64,000 bases of DNA from Actinotignum schaalii (GTDB lineage Bacteria; Actinomycetota; Actinomycetes; Actinomycetales; Actinomycetaceae). Shown here piece after piece: positions 1 to 7,558 of the stretch. The notes under the pieces are model-generated. The model had not been told where the DNA came from. It saw only the letters and a program-made list of their open reading frames with translations, and made no database searches. The translations under genes and the position numbers were made by a program. Position 1 is the stretch's first letter, and the number at the start of each line of letters is the position of its first letter. The stretch is taken from the NCBI RefSeq assembly GCF_000724605.1, contig NZ_CP008802.1, positions 930,001 to 994,000 of the forward strand, in the 5' to 3' direction.

Positions 1-55
1 ACACCTCGCAGGCGAGGGTGATCTTGGGACGCACGTCAGCAGACTTGCTAGCCAT
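1..55 (-). CDS. rpmG: 50S ribosomal protein L33 (5' end only; gene runs off the left edge)
   Basis: Only the first 18 codons lie in the window. They read MASKSADVRPKITLACEV, the characteristic N-terminus of actinobacterial L33, a small protein of the large ribosomal subunit. The start is an ATG at 53-55 on the minus strand. A GAGGAG-type ribosome binding site sits just upstream, around 64-72. Two tRNA genes lie immediately upstream on the same strand, and a tRNA-rpmG cluster of this kind is common in actinobacteria. The rest of the gene, including the usual cysteine pairs, is outside the window. Confidence 0.9.
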   Translation of the reverse strand, partial: MASKSADVRPKITLACEV

Positions 56-94
56 TCCTTTTTCTCCTCAAGGTTGTGCCCTACTGGTAGTCAG

Positions 95-168
95 TAGCGG
101 GGGCGGGGATTGAACCCGCGACCTCACGATTATGAGTCGTGCGCTCTGACCATCTGAGCTACCCCGCC
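95..168 (-). tRNA. tRNA-Met (CAT)
   Basis: This 74-nt cloverleaf reads on the minus strand. The acceptor arm is GGCGGGG paired with CCCCGCT (one G-U pair), the T-arm contains TTCAATC, and the anticodon loop reads CTCATAA with anticodon CAT. The D-arm matches an elongator-type tRNA, although an initiator role was not excluded by modelling. No CCA is encoded. It lies 27 nt from tRNA-Thr and just upstream of rpmG, probably in one transcript. Confidence 0.95.
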
Positions 169-195
169 TCATGTCACCGCATGAGGCGGCAACGG

Positions 196-268
196 AGCCC
201 CGAAAGAGAATCGAACTCTTGACCTTCTCCTTACCATGGAGACGCTCTGCCGACTGAGCTATCGGGGC
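196..268 (-). tRNA. tRNA-Thr (GGT)
   Basis: A 73-nt cloverleaf on the minus strand. The acceptor stem GCCCCGA pairs with TCGGGGC, the anticodon stem TCTCC/GGAGA frames a loop with anticodon GGT, and the T-loop is TTCGATT. No CCA is encoded. It is the first gene after the promoter at 294-322 and probably heads a tRNA-Thr/tRNA-Met/rpmG transcript. Confidence 0.96.
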
Positions 269-293
269 GATGCCGATTTCGCAACGAGTACCA

Positions 294-322
294 AGCTTAC
301 TCGATTCACGCTGAAAAACCAA
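294..322 (-). promoter_or_regulatory. Sigma-70-type promoter for tRNA-Thr/tRNA-Met/rpmG
   Basis: On the minus strand a -35-like TTGGTT (317-322) and a -10 TAAGCT (294-299) are separated by exactly 17 bp. The predicted transcription start, near 287, lies about 20 nt before the tRNA-Thr 5' end. This is inferred from sequence only. Confidence 0.6.
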
Positions 323-366
323 CAGTGCGAGAAATGTGAAACAGAACAACCCATTTCGACATTTCG

Positions 367-448
367 TGGCGGGTGTAGGATTCGAACCTACGAAGCGTAA
401 CGCATCTGATTTACAGTCAGGTCCCTTTGGCCGCTCGGGAAACCCGCC
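367..448 (-). tRNA. tRNA-Tyr (GTA)
   Basis: An 82-nt class II tRNA on the minus strand with a long variable arm. The acceptor stem GGCGGGT pairs with ACCCGCC, the anticodon loop reads CTGTAAA with anticodon GTA, and the T-loop is TTCGAAT. No CCA is encoded. A separate promoter for tRNA-Thr lies between it and the next tRNA gene. Confidence 0.96.
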
Positions 449-780
449 AATATGACTTCCGAAGAAGTGTTTTTCACCCCGCGGAAGAAAGCCTCAGCGG
501 CCGGCCTTCCGTAAGGCACCAGATGAGATTACCCAGGGAGGAAAGTTACTGTCAACTTTTGAGGCGGGAACGTGGCCACCACCACTCCCTCGGTTGCCCG
601 GAGAGCTCGCTGACCGCTAGCTGCGCCGTCGTACCTGCGCGCGCAATGGTGCGGACGCACCTGCCGGAACGCGTACGCATGCACACCGGTGTACACGTAC
701 GGAATGCACTGGCGCGCATGCATATTCGCTAGCGTGCACGCACGCAATGGAATGGCGGCACACGCGCGCCGCAACCGGAC
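449..780. other. Intergenic region rich in palindromes and alternating purine-pyrimidine tracts
   Basis: I see no convincing gene in these 332 bases; the short reading frames here have no ribosome binding site or recognisable domain. From about 640 to 770 the DNA is dense in six-base palindromes: CGTACG at 672-677 and 696-701, GCATGC at 677-682 and 716-721, GTGCAC at 734-739. An imperfect inverted repeat is centred near 687. It lies downstream of lplA and upstream of tRNA-Tyr, both on the minus strand. Confidence 0.6.
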
Positions 781-1830
781 TTAGGGCAGGCGATGAATCC
801 ACTCGGGCGTGGAGAATTTCGCATCGTAGCGTTCCTGGGCCACGCGCAGGTCCTCCGCGGTGATCTCCCCCTGGCTTGCGCCGTATTTCTGGGTGAATAC
901 GTCCTTGAATACCTCGATAATGGCGTCGCGCTCCATCCCGGTCTGGCTCTTCATGGGGTCCACGCGCTTGTTCGCAGAGCGGTGCCCGCGGTTCTTCTTG
1001 CCCGCGCTGCCCATATTGAGCACGTCCATCATTTTGTCCGCGTCGATGTCATAGGCGAGGGTGACGTGATGAACCATATAGCCGGTCGCGAAATGCTTCT
1101 GGGCCGCGCCGCCGATTTTGCCGCGGTCGGAGGCGATGTCATTGAGGGGAACGTAGTGGGCTTTCACACCCACCCGCGCGAGGGCTTCGATCACCCAGGC
1201 ATCCAGGAATGGGTAGGACTCCAGGAAAGACATCCCGTCCACGAGCGCGGTGGGCACCACCAGCGAATACGTGATGCAATTACCCGGCTCCATGAACATG
1301 GTGCCCCCGCCGGTAATACGCCGGCCCACGGTGATCCCGTGGCGATCCACCCCGTCCTGGTTGATCTCATTGGAATAGGACTGGTAGGAGCCCATGACCA
1401 CGAGCGGGCGGTCCCATTCCCAGATACGCAAGAAAGGCTTGTGTTCCCCGCGGGCCACCGCTTCGGGGAGGGTTTCATCCATGGTCATATTGAGAACCGG
1501 GTGGATAACCGGGGTGTGGAGGACCTCGAAATCGATATCTTCCCAGGCCAGGGCGTGGCCGACGGCGCGGCGCACCGCCACCGCGACCCCGCGCGGGCTC
1601 AGCCCGAAGAGGTTATCGGTGGGGAGCACCGCCGCCTCCACCGCCTGGGCAATATCCTCCGCGGAAGCATCCGCGCTCAGCCCCTCGATGGCATCGGTGA
1701 TGCGCCACAGCGCGCTATCCGGTTCGATGAAGAAATCGCCGGAGAGGCGAACATTCGCGAGTTTGTTATCGACCACATCCAGGTCAACAATCGCCATTTT
1801 CTGGCCGAGTTCCTTGTATTCGCCGTGCAT
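781..1830 (-). CDS. lplA: Lipoate-protein ligase A with N-terminal accessory domain
   Basis: The 349-residue product should adenylate lipoate and transfer it to lysines of the E2 and GcvH proteins. The catalytic biotin/lipoate-ligase core begins near residue 100 and holds the signature RRITGGGTMF (170-179). GKIGG (237-241) contains the lysine that in this family contacts lipoyl-AMP. The first roughly 95 residues resemble the small accessory domain that sits at the C-terminus of E. coli LplA, so the order is permuted here. The protein ends soon after the catalytic core. The start is an ATG preceded by a weak purine-rich AAAGAAGAA. The gene stands alone, 80 bp from fprA. Confidence 0.85.
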   Translation of the reverse strand: MHGEYKELGQKMAIVDLDVVDNKLANVRLSGDFFIEPDSALWRITDAIEGLSADASAEDIAQAVEAAVLPTDNLFGLSPRGVAVAVRRAVGHALAWEDIDFEVLHTPVIHPVLNMTMDETLPEAVARGEHKPFLRIWEWDRPLVVMGSYQSYSNEINQDGVDRHGITVGRRITGGGTMFMEPGNCITYSLVVPTALVDGMSFLESYPFLDAWVIEALARVGVKAHYVPLNDIASDRGKIGGAAQKHFATGYMVHHVTLAYDIDADKMMDVLNMGSAGKKNRGHRSANKRVDPMKSQTGMERDAIIEVFKDVFTQKYGASQGEITAEDLRVAQERYDAKFSTPEWIHRLP

Positions 1831-1910
1831 AAGCGTTCTTCTTTCTGTCGCGGAAGGTGAGGGGTGAGTGGAGGGTGACGGATGGGCGGAGGTGACGGAC
1901 GAGCGGATGG

Positions 1911-3332
1911 CTAGAGAAGTGAGCCGTCGTGCGACTCCCCGCGAGAAATCGCGGTCATCGTGTCACGGTTGACCACTTTGACGCGGGCGCGGCCCTGCTG
2001 GGCGCCGAGGTTTTCTTCGAAGGCTTCCAGGAGCTCCCAACCTTCCCAGGTGGTCCATTTCACGCCGCGTTCGGTGAGGAGGTCGAGGAGCCCGCGCCCG
2101 CCCGAGCCATCCCCGGTGGCGCGTGCGATGCCGGCTTGGGCGTCGGCAACAAGGTGGCGGATAGTTTGGCGCGCATCGGATTTCGTGGAACCGATGAGGC
2201 CCACGGGACCGCGTTTGATCCACCCGGTCACGTAGTAGCCGGGGATGGTCTCCCCCGCGTCGGTGACAATGCGACCTTCCTCATTCGGGATGACCCGGTG
2301 GATGGGATCCCAGGGCAGCCCGTCCAGCGGTTCGGAGGCGTAGCCGATGGCGCTGTAGACGGCTTCCACCGGGTAATCCACGGTTTCGCCGGTGCCGGTC
2401 ACGGTGCCATCCCCCTGGAGCTGGGTGCGTTCCATACGGATTCCGGTCACGTGGTCCGTGCCGAGGATTTCCACCGGCGCCTGCATGAGGTGGATGTGGA
2501 TTCGGCGCGGGGCGGTCATTTCTTCGGGATCGTTGAAGACCCAATCCGTGAGAAGGTCCACTACCTGGCGGGTCATCTTCGAGGAATCCAGGGCTTCCTG
2601 AGAACCGGCATCGTATTGGAAATCTTCGGGGTAGACCTGGATATCCACCCCGGCCACTTCGCTCAATTCGCGCAGCTCAAGCGGGGTGAACTTCACCTGG
2701 GCCGGGCCGCGCCGCCCGAAGATATGCACGTGTTCGACGGGATTGGCGCGCAGCCCGCGCTCCACATTCTCAGGAATATCGGTGTGGGCGCGCAGGTCGT
2801 CCGCGGAACGCACGAGGATGCGGGAAATATCGAGGGCCACATTTCCCACCCCGATAACCGCTACGTTGCGGGCATTCAGGGGCCAGGTGCGCGGCACATC
2901 CGGGTGGCCGTCGTACCAGGAAACGAAATCCGCGGCCCCGTAGACTTCCGGAAGATCGGCGCCCGGGATGGTGAGAGGTACGGATTGATCGGCGCCGGTG
3001 GCTACGACGACGGCATCGTAAAACTCGTGAATTTCGGACATGTGGACGTCTTCCCCAATTTTCACATTCCCGAGGAAGCGAATATCGCCGCGTTTGAGGA
3101 TGGCGTGGAGGGCTTTGATAATCGAGCCAATGCGCGGGTGGTCAGGCGCAACCCCGTAGCGGACCAGGCCGTAGGGGGTGGGCAGCTTATCGAAAAGGTC
3201 GATGCTGACCAGGATATCGGATTTGCTGAGGATATCCGAGGCGTAAATCCCGGCCGGTCCCGCGCCGATAACCGCTACCCGATAGGGGCGTTCCGGGGTG
3301 GCTTGCTCGGGGGCGGGGGATGCATGTGTCAC
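1911..3332 (-). CDS. fprA: FAD-dependent ferredoxin/NADP reductase, FprA type
   Basis: The 473-residue product is an adrenodoxin-reductase-like flavoenzyme that moves electrons between NADPH and ferredoxins. An FAD-binding GAGPAG motif is at residues 23-28. A second nucleotide-binding GVGNVA (161-166) suits NADPH. The C-terminal GWIKRGPVGLIGSTKSDA stretch is typical of mycobacterial FprA. The frame stays open to 3680, but the start is placed at GTG 3330-3332: AGAAGGAGAG at 3339-3348 is well spaced and the conserved family sequence begins there. The upstream extension translates the repeat-bearing intergenic DNA and looks fortuitous. Confidence 0.9.
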   Translation of the reverse strand: MTHASPAPEQATPERPYRVAVIGAGPAGIYASDILSKSDILVSIDLFDKLPTPYGLVRYGVAPDHPRIGSIIKALHAILKRGDIRFLGNVKIGEDVHMSEIHEFYDAVVVATGADQSVPLTIPGADLPEVYGAADFVSWYDGHPDVPRTWPLNARNVAVIGVGNVALDISRILVRSADDLRAHTDIPENVERGLRANPVEHVHIFGRRGPAQVKFTPLELRELSEVAGVDIQVYPEDFQYDAGSQEALDSSKMTRQVVDLLTDWVFNDPEEMTAPRRIHIHLMQAPVEILGTDHVTGIRMERTQLQGDGTVTGTGETVDYPVEAVYSAIGYASEPLDGLPWDPIHRVIPNEEGRIVTDAGETIPGYYVTGWIKRGPVGLIGSTKSDARQTIRHLVADAQAGIARATGDGSGGRGLLDLLTERGVKWTTWEGWELLEAFEENLGAQQGRARVKVVNRDTMTAISRGESHDGSLL

Positions 3333-3390
3333 GGCTAACTCTCCTTCTGCGTTCACCTCCCCTATCTTAGCGAGCCGCGTGCACGGCGGG

Positions 3391-3478
3391 CAGAGTGGTA
3401 CTGGGGAACATCGAGCCGCACAGAGTGGTACTGCACGACAGAAAATCGGGGATTGGCTGTAGCTCCAGTACCACTTTG
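3391..3478. repeat. 13-bp direct repeat plus inverted copy
   Basis: CAGAGTGGTACTG occurs at 3391-3403 and again at 3421-3433, exactly 30 bp apart. CAGTACCACTTTG at 3466-3478 is its reverse complement with one mismatch. The set lies 60-145 bp upstream of the fprA start, where operators or a hairpin leader could sit. Confidence 0.75.
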
Positions 3479-3763
3479 TTATCCGGCCTGATGAATAGGC
3501 GGTCAGTTCTGCCGCGAGAATCTCAGCGGCTTCACAAACCCCAATAGTCACAGGCGTCCCCGCCGGGGCGGTATATGTTTTCCAAGATGTAGTGCAGATG
3601 TCGTACATGCGAAGTACACCCCGGAAAAACACCTCACCTCCAGTCGGGGGGGGTAGCAGCTCGAGCCAACACCCCTGCATTCCGCAGACCGACTTCTCAC
3701 CGGCGCGGGGCAGGTTTTGTTTTCCGGAGGCGGCTGCGCATGGTCAGTTACGATCCGGGAAAT

Positions 3764-3839
3764 AAGGCGAGGGGCCGAGCATAGGGCAAGGAACCGAACA
3801 TAGGGCAAGGAACCGAACATAGGGCGAGGGACCGAGCAT
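3764..3839. repeat. Four tandem 19-bp repeats
   Basis: Units occupy 3764-3782, 3783-3801, 3802-3820 and 3821-3839, with consensus AGGGCRAGGRACCGARCAT. Units 2 and 3 are identical; units 1 and 4 carry a few G-for-A differences. There are no spacers, so this is not a CRISPR array. The fourth unit is followed by its own reverse complement. Confidence 0.9.
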
Positions 3840-3859
3840 GATGCTCGGTCCCTCGCCCT
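3821..3859 (-). terminator. Perfect 19-bp hairpin downstream of hpf
   Basis: AGGGCGAGGGACCGAGCAT (3821-3839), one central base, and its exact reverse complement (3841-3859) form a 39-nt hairpin. It starts about 95 bp beyond the hpf stop codon and could end the comF/hpf transcript. No U-tract follows, so its terminator role is inferred; the palindrome itself is certain. Confidence 0.6.
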
Positions 3860-3954
3860 GGTGTGTATTCGTGGCTTCGGCCCGTTTGATGGTCCGCTGC
3901 TATCCCGCTACTCGGTGCGAGAGGCTCAGCACGGGCCACACCGGGGTGCAGTCT

Positions 3955-4608
3955 TTAGTGCACCGTGGTGTCGAGACGAATAATCCCGTAGGTCCAGCCG
4001 TGGCGCAGGTAGACCGCGCACGGTTGCTTCGTTTCTTCGTCGATGAAGAGGTAGAAGGGGTGGCCCACCATTTCCATTTCGTAGAGAGCTTGGTCCACGG
4101 ACATTGGATTGGCTTCGTAGAGCTTATCGCGCACCACAACCGGGGAATCCCCCAGCTGGGTTTCCACCGCTTCCCCGGTAGTTTCGGGGCGGGTGGGATG
4201 CGCTGCTTCCACCTCGACTTCGGGCGCGGGCTCCACCTGGGATTCTGCCGCGAGCTCCTCCGCGGTAAGCGTGAGCGGTTCGCCCACCTTCTCAACCACG
4301 CGCCGATGGGACTTGCGGCGATCACGCGAGCGGCGCAGCCGCTCAAAAAGCTTTCCGGATGCTAGATCGAGGGCGCTGTACTGATCAGCAGCTGAGGCCT
4401 CAGCCCGGATAACCGGGCCCTTATCAATAACCGTGATTTCGATAACTTTCGAGTTATCCGCTTGGGCGGGGTTCTTTTCCTTCGACACCTCTACCTCAAC
4501 GCGCTGAGCGCGCGGAGCGAACTGTTCCACCTTCGCGATTTTTTCTTCAATGTGATTGCGGAAACGGTCCGAAACTTCAGTGTTCCTACCCTTGACGATA
4601 ATCTCCAC
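3955..4608 (-). CDS. hpf: Ribosome hibernation promoting factor, long form
   Basis: The 217-residue product binds the 30S decoding centre and drives dimerisation into inactive 100S ribosomes in stationary phase. The N-terminal S30AE domain (about 1-100) starts VEIIVKGRNTEVSDRFRNHI. After a charged linker the C-terminal dimerisation domain (about 155-217) contains NPMSVDQALYEMEMVGHPFY. Both domains are present, which marks the long form. The start is GTG 4606-4608, with AAGGAGG six bases upstream. It follows comF, and lpqB-comF-hpf is a conserved actinobacterial order. A short GC stem followed by seven Ts on the minus strand (about 4651-4676) could be a weak terminator between comF and hpf. 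secA, the usual next gene in mycobacteria, is absent. Confidence 0.92.
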   Translation of the reverse strand: MEIIVKGRNTEVSDRFRNHIEEKIAKVEQFAPRAQRVEVEVSKEKNPAQADNSKVIEITVIDKGPVIRAEASAADQYSALDLASGKLFERLRRSRDRRKSHRRVVEKVGEPLTLTAEELAAESQVEPAPEVEVEAAHPTRPETTGEAVETQLGDSPVVVRDKLYEANPMSVDQALYEMEMVGHPFYLFIDEETKQPCAVYLRHGWTYGIIRLDTTVH

Positions 4609-4795
4609 GGTGTCCTCCTTGGGATGTAGTGGCGGGCGCGTGGCCCGCTGAAAAAAATGCCCGCTTCTCACGCGGATAAGAGAGGCACCACCCCCTATCC
4701 TGGGTCACCCGGCACGCATGCGGCTCAACGTTCACCATTGCTCGTTTCGCCCGCTCGCGCAGCCGGCACCGTTATTTCTTGGCATTAAGTGTAGT

Positions 4796-5791
4796 TCAGT
4801 TCACAACATTCTGAAAGGGCTGGAACAGCGATAACGCTGTGCGCGAGTTCGCTGGACGCGGATCCGGAGCGAGGGCTAGGACCAATGCCGCAACCACCTG
4901 CCCACCCGCCTGCGCGATGGATCGGGCACACCCCGCCAGGGTAGATCCAGTGGTGAGAACATCGTCAATAAGGATCACCCGCCCGGGAATGGTAATGCCC
5001 GGGCTCAGCCGGATCCCGCGGCCTTTTGCGGCCCGTTCCTGTTGACCGGCAAGGTGGCGCTGCCCGGCCCGCGCCCGCTTTTCTTCCGCCGCGTGTTTCG
5101 CGCGGGCCAGGAGCTGCGCCGAAAGCGCGCCGAGTGCCCCGCCGCCAGCTCCCTCACCGCGCAGGATGCCGCCGAGCAGCCCACTACCAGCACTTTCCCC
5201 GCTGATGAGCACCGGTGCGGCACGCGCATCGACTCCCCCAGCAACCAGCCCCCGTGCTGCGGCCTGCGCCAGGTGGCCGGCTATGAAGCGTCCGGCCCGG
5301 TGGCGGGCCGCGCCCGAGGGTGCGGGAATAACGCTGAGCGCCGTGCCTTCCCAGAGCGGGGCGAGCTGCCGGCAGCGTTGCGCAAAAAGAGTGGCGAAAC
5401 GCGAGGTGAGTGCGGCGTCGTTCCCGTGTTTCCAGGTGAGGAGTGCTTGCCGGCGTACCCCGACGTATTCCCCCAGGGCGAAAACCGGGAAGAGCGCTTC
5501 TTCGTCGCCGCTCGGGAGAATCTGCATGAGGGCGGGGGCGCGGCCTTCCCCGCCGCGCCAGCTGCCGGCTACCGCGCGGGTGCAGGCCGGGCACAGGGTG
5601 GCATCCCAGGCCCCGCATCCGGCACACCAGCGTGGAAAGATGAGGTCGCCTAGGGCACCGGCCCAGGAGCGCAGCGCACCGGTAGCGCCACCGCGATGGG
5701 CTAACTGGGCGCGGGGCGGCAGCTGCGGCGTTGTACCAATAAACATGGCTCCAGCGTGCCGCATGTGTCCCGAAAACGCAGCCACCCGCAC
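4796..5791 (-). CDS. ComF-family phosphoribosyltransferase-like protein
   Basis: The protein has 331 residues from the GTG at 5791. Two cysteine pairs (C56/C59 and C67/C70) form the zinc-ribbon-like start of ComF proteins. VILIDDVLTTGSTL (272-285) is the PRPP-binding loop of type I phosphoribosyltransferases. Between them is an alanine/glycine-rich stretch (about 185-235) longer than in typical ComF. ComF proteins support DNA uptake in competent bacteria; their role in actinobacteria is unknown. The start is uncertain, since ATGs at 5764 and 5746 are also possible. It lies 45 bp after lpqB, and two DnaA-box-like sequences lie in and just beyond its proposed 5' end. Confidence 0.8.
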   Translation of the reverse strand: MRVAAFSGHMRHAGAMFIGTTPQLPPRAQLAHRGGATGALRSWAGALGDLIFPRWCAGCGAWDATLCPACTRAVAGSWRGGEGRAPALMQILPSGDEEALFPVFALGEYVGVRRQALLTWKHGNDAALTSRFATLFAQRCRQLAPLWEGTALSVIPAPSGAARHRAGRFIAGHLAQAAARGLVAGGVDARAAPVLISGESAGSGLLGGILRGEGAGGGALGALSAQLLARAKHAAEEKRARAGQRHLAGQQERAAKGRGIRLSPGITIPGRVILIDDVLTTGSTLAGCARSIAQAGGQVVAALVLALAPDPRPANSRTALSLFQPFQNVVN

Positions 5792-5797
5792 TTGGGC

Positions 5798-5833
5798 TGT
5801 GGATACGCGTGACGTTCGAGAAACTGTGGATAA
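5798..5833 (-). promoter_or_regulatory. Pair of DnaA-box-like sequences
   Basis: On the minus strand TTATCCACA (5825-5833) matches the DnaA-box consensus exactly, and GTATCCACA (5798-5806) differs at one base. Both have the same orientation and lie 27 bp apart in the 45-bp gap between lpqB and comF. Function is not shown. Confidence 0.4.
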
Positions 5834-5836
5834 CAG

Positions 5837-7558
5837 CTACCCCGGCAGCACGATATCCGTGACGCCGGTGGCGACCGGGCGCCATGCCCCGCCGTCGCGA
5901 GTGGCAACCACCTGTTGGTCGGTGAGGACCACGATGGATTGCTCCCCGCGCCCGGCGGTCAGCCGCACCGAACCGGGATAGGGCGTGACGTTGAGGCGTT
6001 CCATGGGCCCGCCCACCCGAACCGCGAAAATCAGCGGGTCGGTGCCGGCGGTGGCGCGCCCGAGCACCGCGATATCCGTACTGGAAATCCAGGCCACTGA
6101 ACTCACATCCGCCAGGCGTTGCCCCACTTCCAGGGGGTCGCCGAGCGCCGTCGGCTCGTGGCGGGCATCGCGCTGGATGGGAGCAATGAGCATCTGCACG
6201 GTATCCCCCACCTGCGCCACGATAAGCAAGCGCGCGCCCTCGCGCGAAGCCCGCACCTCGCGGATCCGCGCCCCCTTGAGGAACGGCGCGGTCAGTTCGC
6301 GCACCCGGCCGTCATCGGCCGCGGCCAGCACCACGCCCTTATTATCGGTTTCGGAGGTCCACACCCAGCCCCAGTAATCATACGAGGGCTCCACCAGGCG
6401 TTCCCCACGCACCATCGTGAAAGGCTGGAAGCCATCGCTTCCCACCCGCACCAGGGCATCGCGCTGCGCGGTGAGCAGAGCGTAGGAGGCCACTGAATCG
6501 GAATAGTTCCCGGCCATGCGCGCCACGTGGATATCGTCGAACACCCCGCTGGTGAAGACCGGGCGGGTCTTGCCTTCTTCCACCTTGTAGGGCCGGTTAT
6601 TCTCCAGCACCGTAAGGTCATAAGCCCCGTACGGATACGTGGGCAGGTCAGCGATGGCGATGGTATCGAGCGGCTCGCCGGACACCGTAATATTCACCGA
6701 ATGCACCGGCACCACGCTCTGGCCGGTGAAGGAGCGCTGGATTTGCTGCACAGCGCGCGCCTGGGATTCCCGGCTCAGGGTGGAGATTTCCGCGGTGACA
6801 TCCAGGGTCAGCACCCCGCTCTCCAGTTTCGGGCTGGAGGCCATGCGCAAACTGGTAGGAATTTCCGAGTGAACCGCATCGGCAAGCCAGGGCGAAGGCC
6901 CGGCCAGCAGCCCGGCAATCGTGGAGGAAATAAAAGTCATCCGCGGGTAGAACCGCAGGTCGGGCACCATGGTATCCGAACCGGGGCCGATGAAATACAG
7001 CGGGGTGCGCACGTACATAGAGGCGAAGAGGCTATCGGTCATCATGATGCCGTCTTCCAGTTCCGCGATACGCCATTCGCCGCTGGCGTTGCGCTCCAGT
7101 TTGAAGGTGGTGGAGTGGATGGCGTCCGTGGAAGCCTCGGTGTAGCGCCCGCCGGTGTCCACGGTTCCCTGCGCGGTCACCGAAATAACGTAGGTGCCGT
7201 CCTCGCGTTGGGTGGGGGAAATATTTTGAGAATTCGGGTAGACCCGCACCTGGGAGCGCGGGTTCCAGGTGCGGCCGGCTTCTTTGGTGAGGAATTGGCG
7301 GGCGGTGGCGTAATCGTCGCCCGCCCCGCTGCTTCCGGCCAGCAGGAAACCGCGGATGACTTCTTCGGGCGAGGCGCCGGTGGCCGGCCAGGCCGGGGTG
7401 AGACCGAAAACCGCTTCTTCGGTGGGAGGCACGCTCGCCTCATTGACCGGCCCGGAGCGCGGCAGCCGCCCGCAGCCGGCCAGCGCCAAGATCACCACGC
7501 TGAGCAGCACCGCGAGGGCACGCCCCCGCCCCGCTTTCTTCAGCACGTGCGCGTTCAT
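5837..7558 (-). CDS. lpqB: Lipoprotein LpqB, partner of the MtrAB two-component system
   Basis: The 573-residue product begins with a lipoprotein signal; LAGC ends at C29, the predicted lipidation site. The mature part follows the LpqB layout: a GerMN-like segment in the first half and a beta-propeller-like C-terminal half. In mycobacteria LpqB interacts with the MtrB sensor domain and modulates MtrA phosphorylation. The ATG start overlaps the mtrB stop by four bases (ATGA), which implies translational coupling in an mtrA-mtrB-lpqB operon. Confidence 0.92.
   Translation of the reverse strand: MNAHVLKKAGRGRALAVLLSVVILALAGCGRLPRSGPVNEASVPPTEEAVFGLTPAWPATGASPEEVIRGFLLAGSSGAGDDYATARQFLTKEAGRTWNPRSQVRVYPNSQNISPTQREDGTYVISVTAQGTVDTGGRYTEASTDAIHSTTFKLERNASGEWRIAELEDGIMMTDSLFASMYVRTPLYFIGPGSDTMVPDLRFYPRMTFISSTIAGLLAGPSPWLADAVHSEIPTSLRMASSPKLESGVLTLDVTAEISTLSRESQARAVQQIQRSFTGQSVVPVHSVNITVSGEPLDTIAIADLPTYPYGAYDLTVLENNRPYKVEEGKTRPVFTSGVFDDIHVARMAGNYSDSVASYALLTAQRDALVRVGSDGFQPFTMVRGERLVEPSYDYWGWVWTSETDNKGVVLAAADDGRVRELTAPFLKGARIREVRASREGARLLIVAQVGDTVQMLIAPIQRDARHEPTALGDPLEVGQRLADVSSVAWISSTDIAVLGRATAGTDPLIFAVRVGGPMERLNVTPYPGSVRLTAGRGEQSIVVLTDQQVVATRDGGAWRPVATGVTDIVLPG

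Larger units (their letters stand above)
3333..3954. other. Repeat-bearing intergenic region between fprA and hpf
   Basis: These 622 bases contain no supportable gene. They hold two distinct repeat structures, listed separately: a 13-bp direct and inverted repeat set at 3391-3478, and four 19-bp tandem repeats ending in a perfect palindrome at 3764-3859. Short frames on the minus strand read through the tandem repeats, but they lack ribosome binding sites and recognisable domains. Confidence 0.6.

Noticed and set aside
427-802. Small frames in the tRNA-Tyr/lplA gap
   Set aside because: Low complexity, no ribosome binding site, and one overlaps the tRNA gene.
793-1860. Long plus-strand frame opposite lplA
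   Set aside because: Antisense shadow in GC-rich DNA; the minus-strand frame has the lipoate-ligase motifs.
3333-3680. N-terminal extension of fprA
   Set aside because: The well-spaced GTG at 3332 with AGAAGGAGAG marks the conserved start; the extension is a translation of repeat DNA.
3764-3859. Possible CRISPR array
   Set aside because: The repeats are contiguous, with no spacers, and no cas genes are nearby.
3548-3939. Short minus-strand frames rich in LALCS/MFGSLPY repeats
   Set aside because: They are translations of the 19-bp tandem repeats, without ribosome binding sites or domain similarity.
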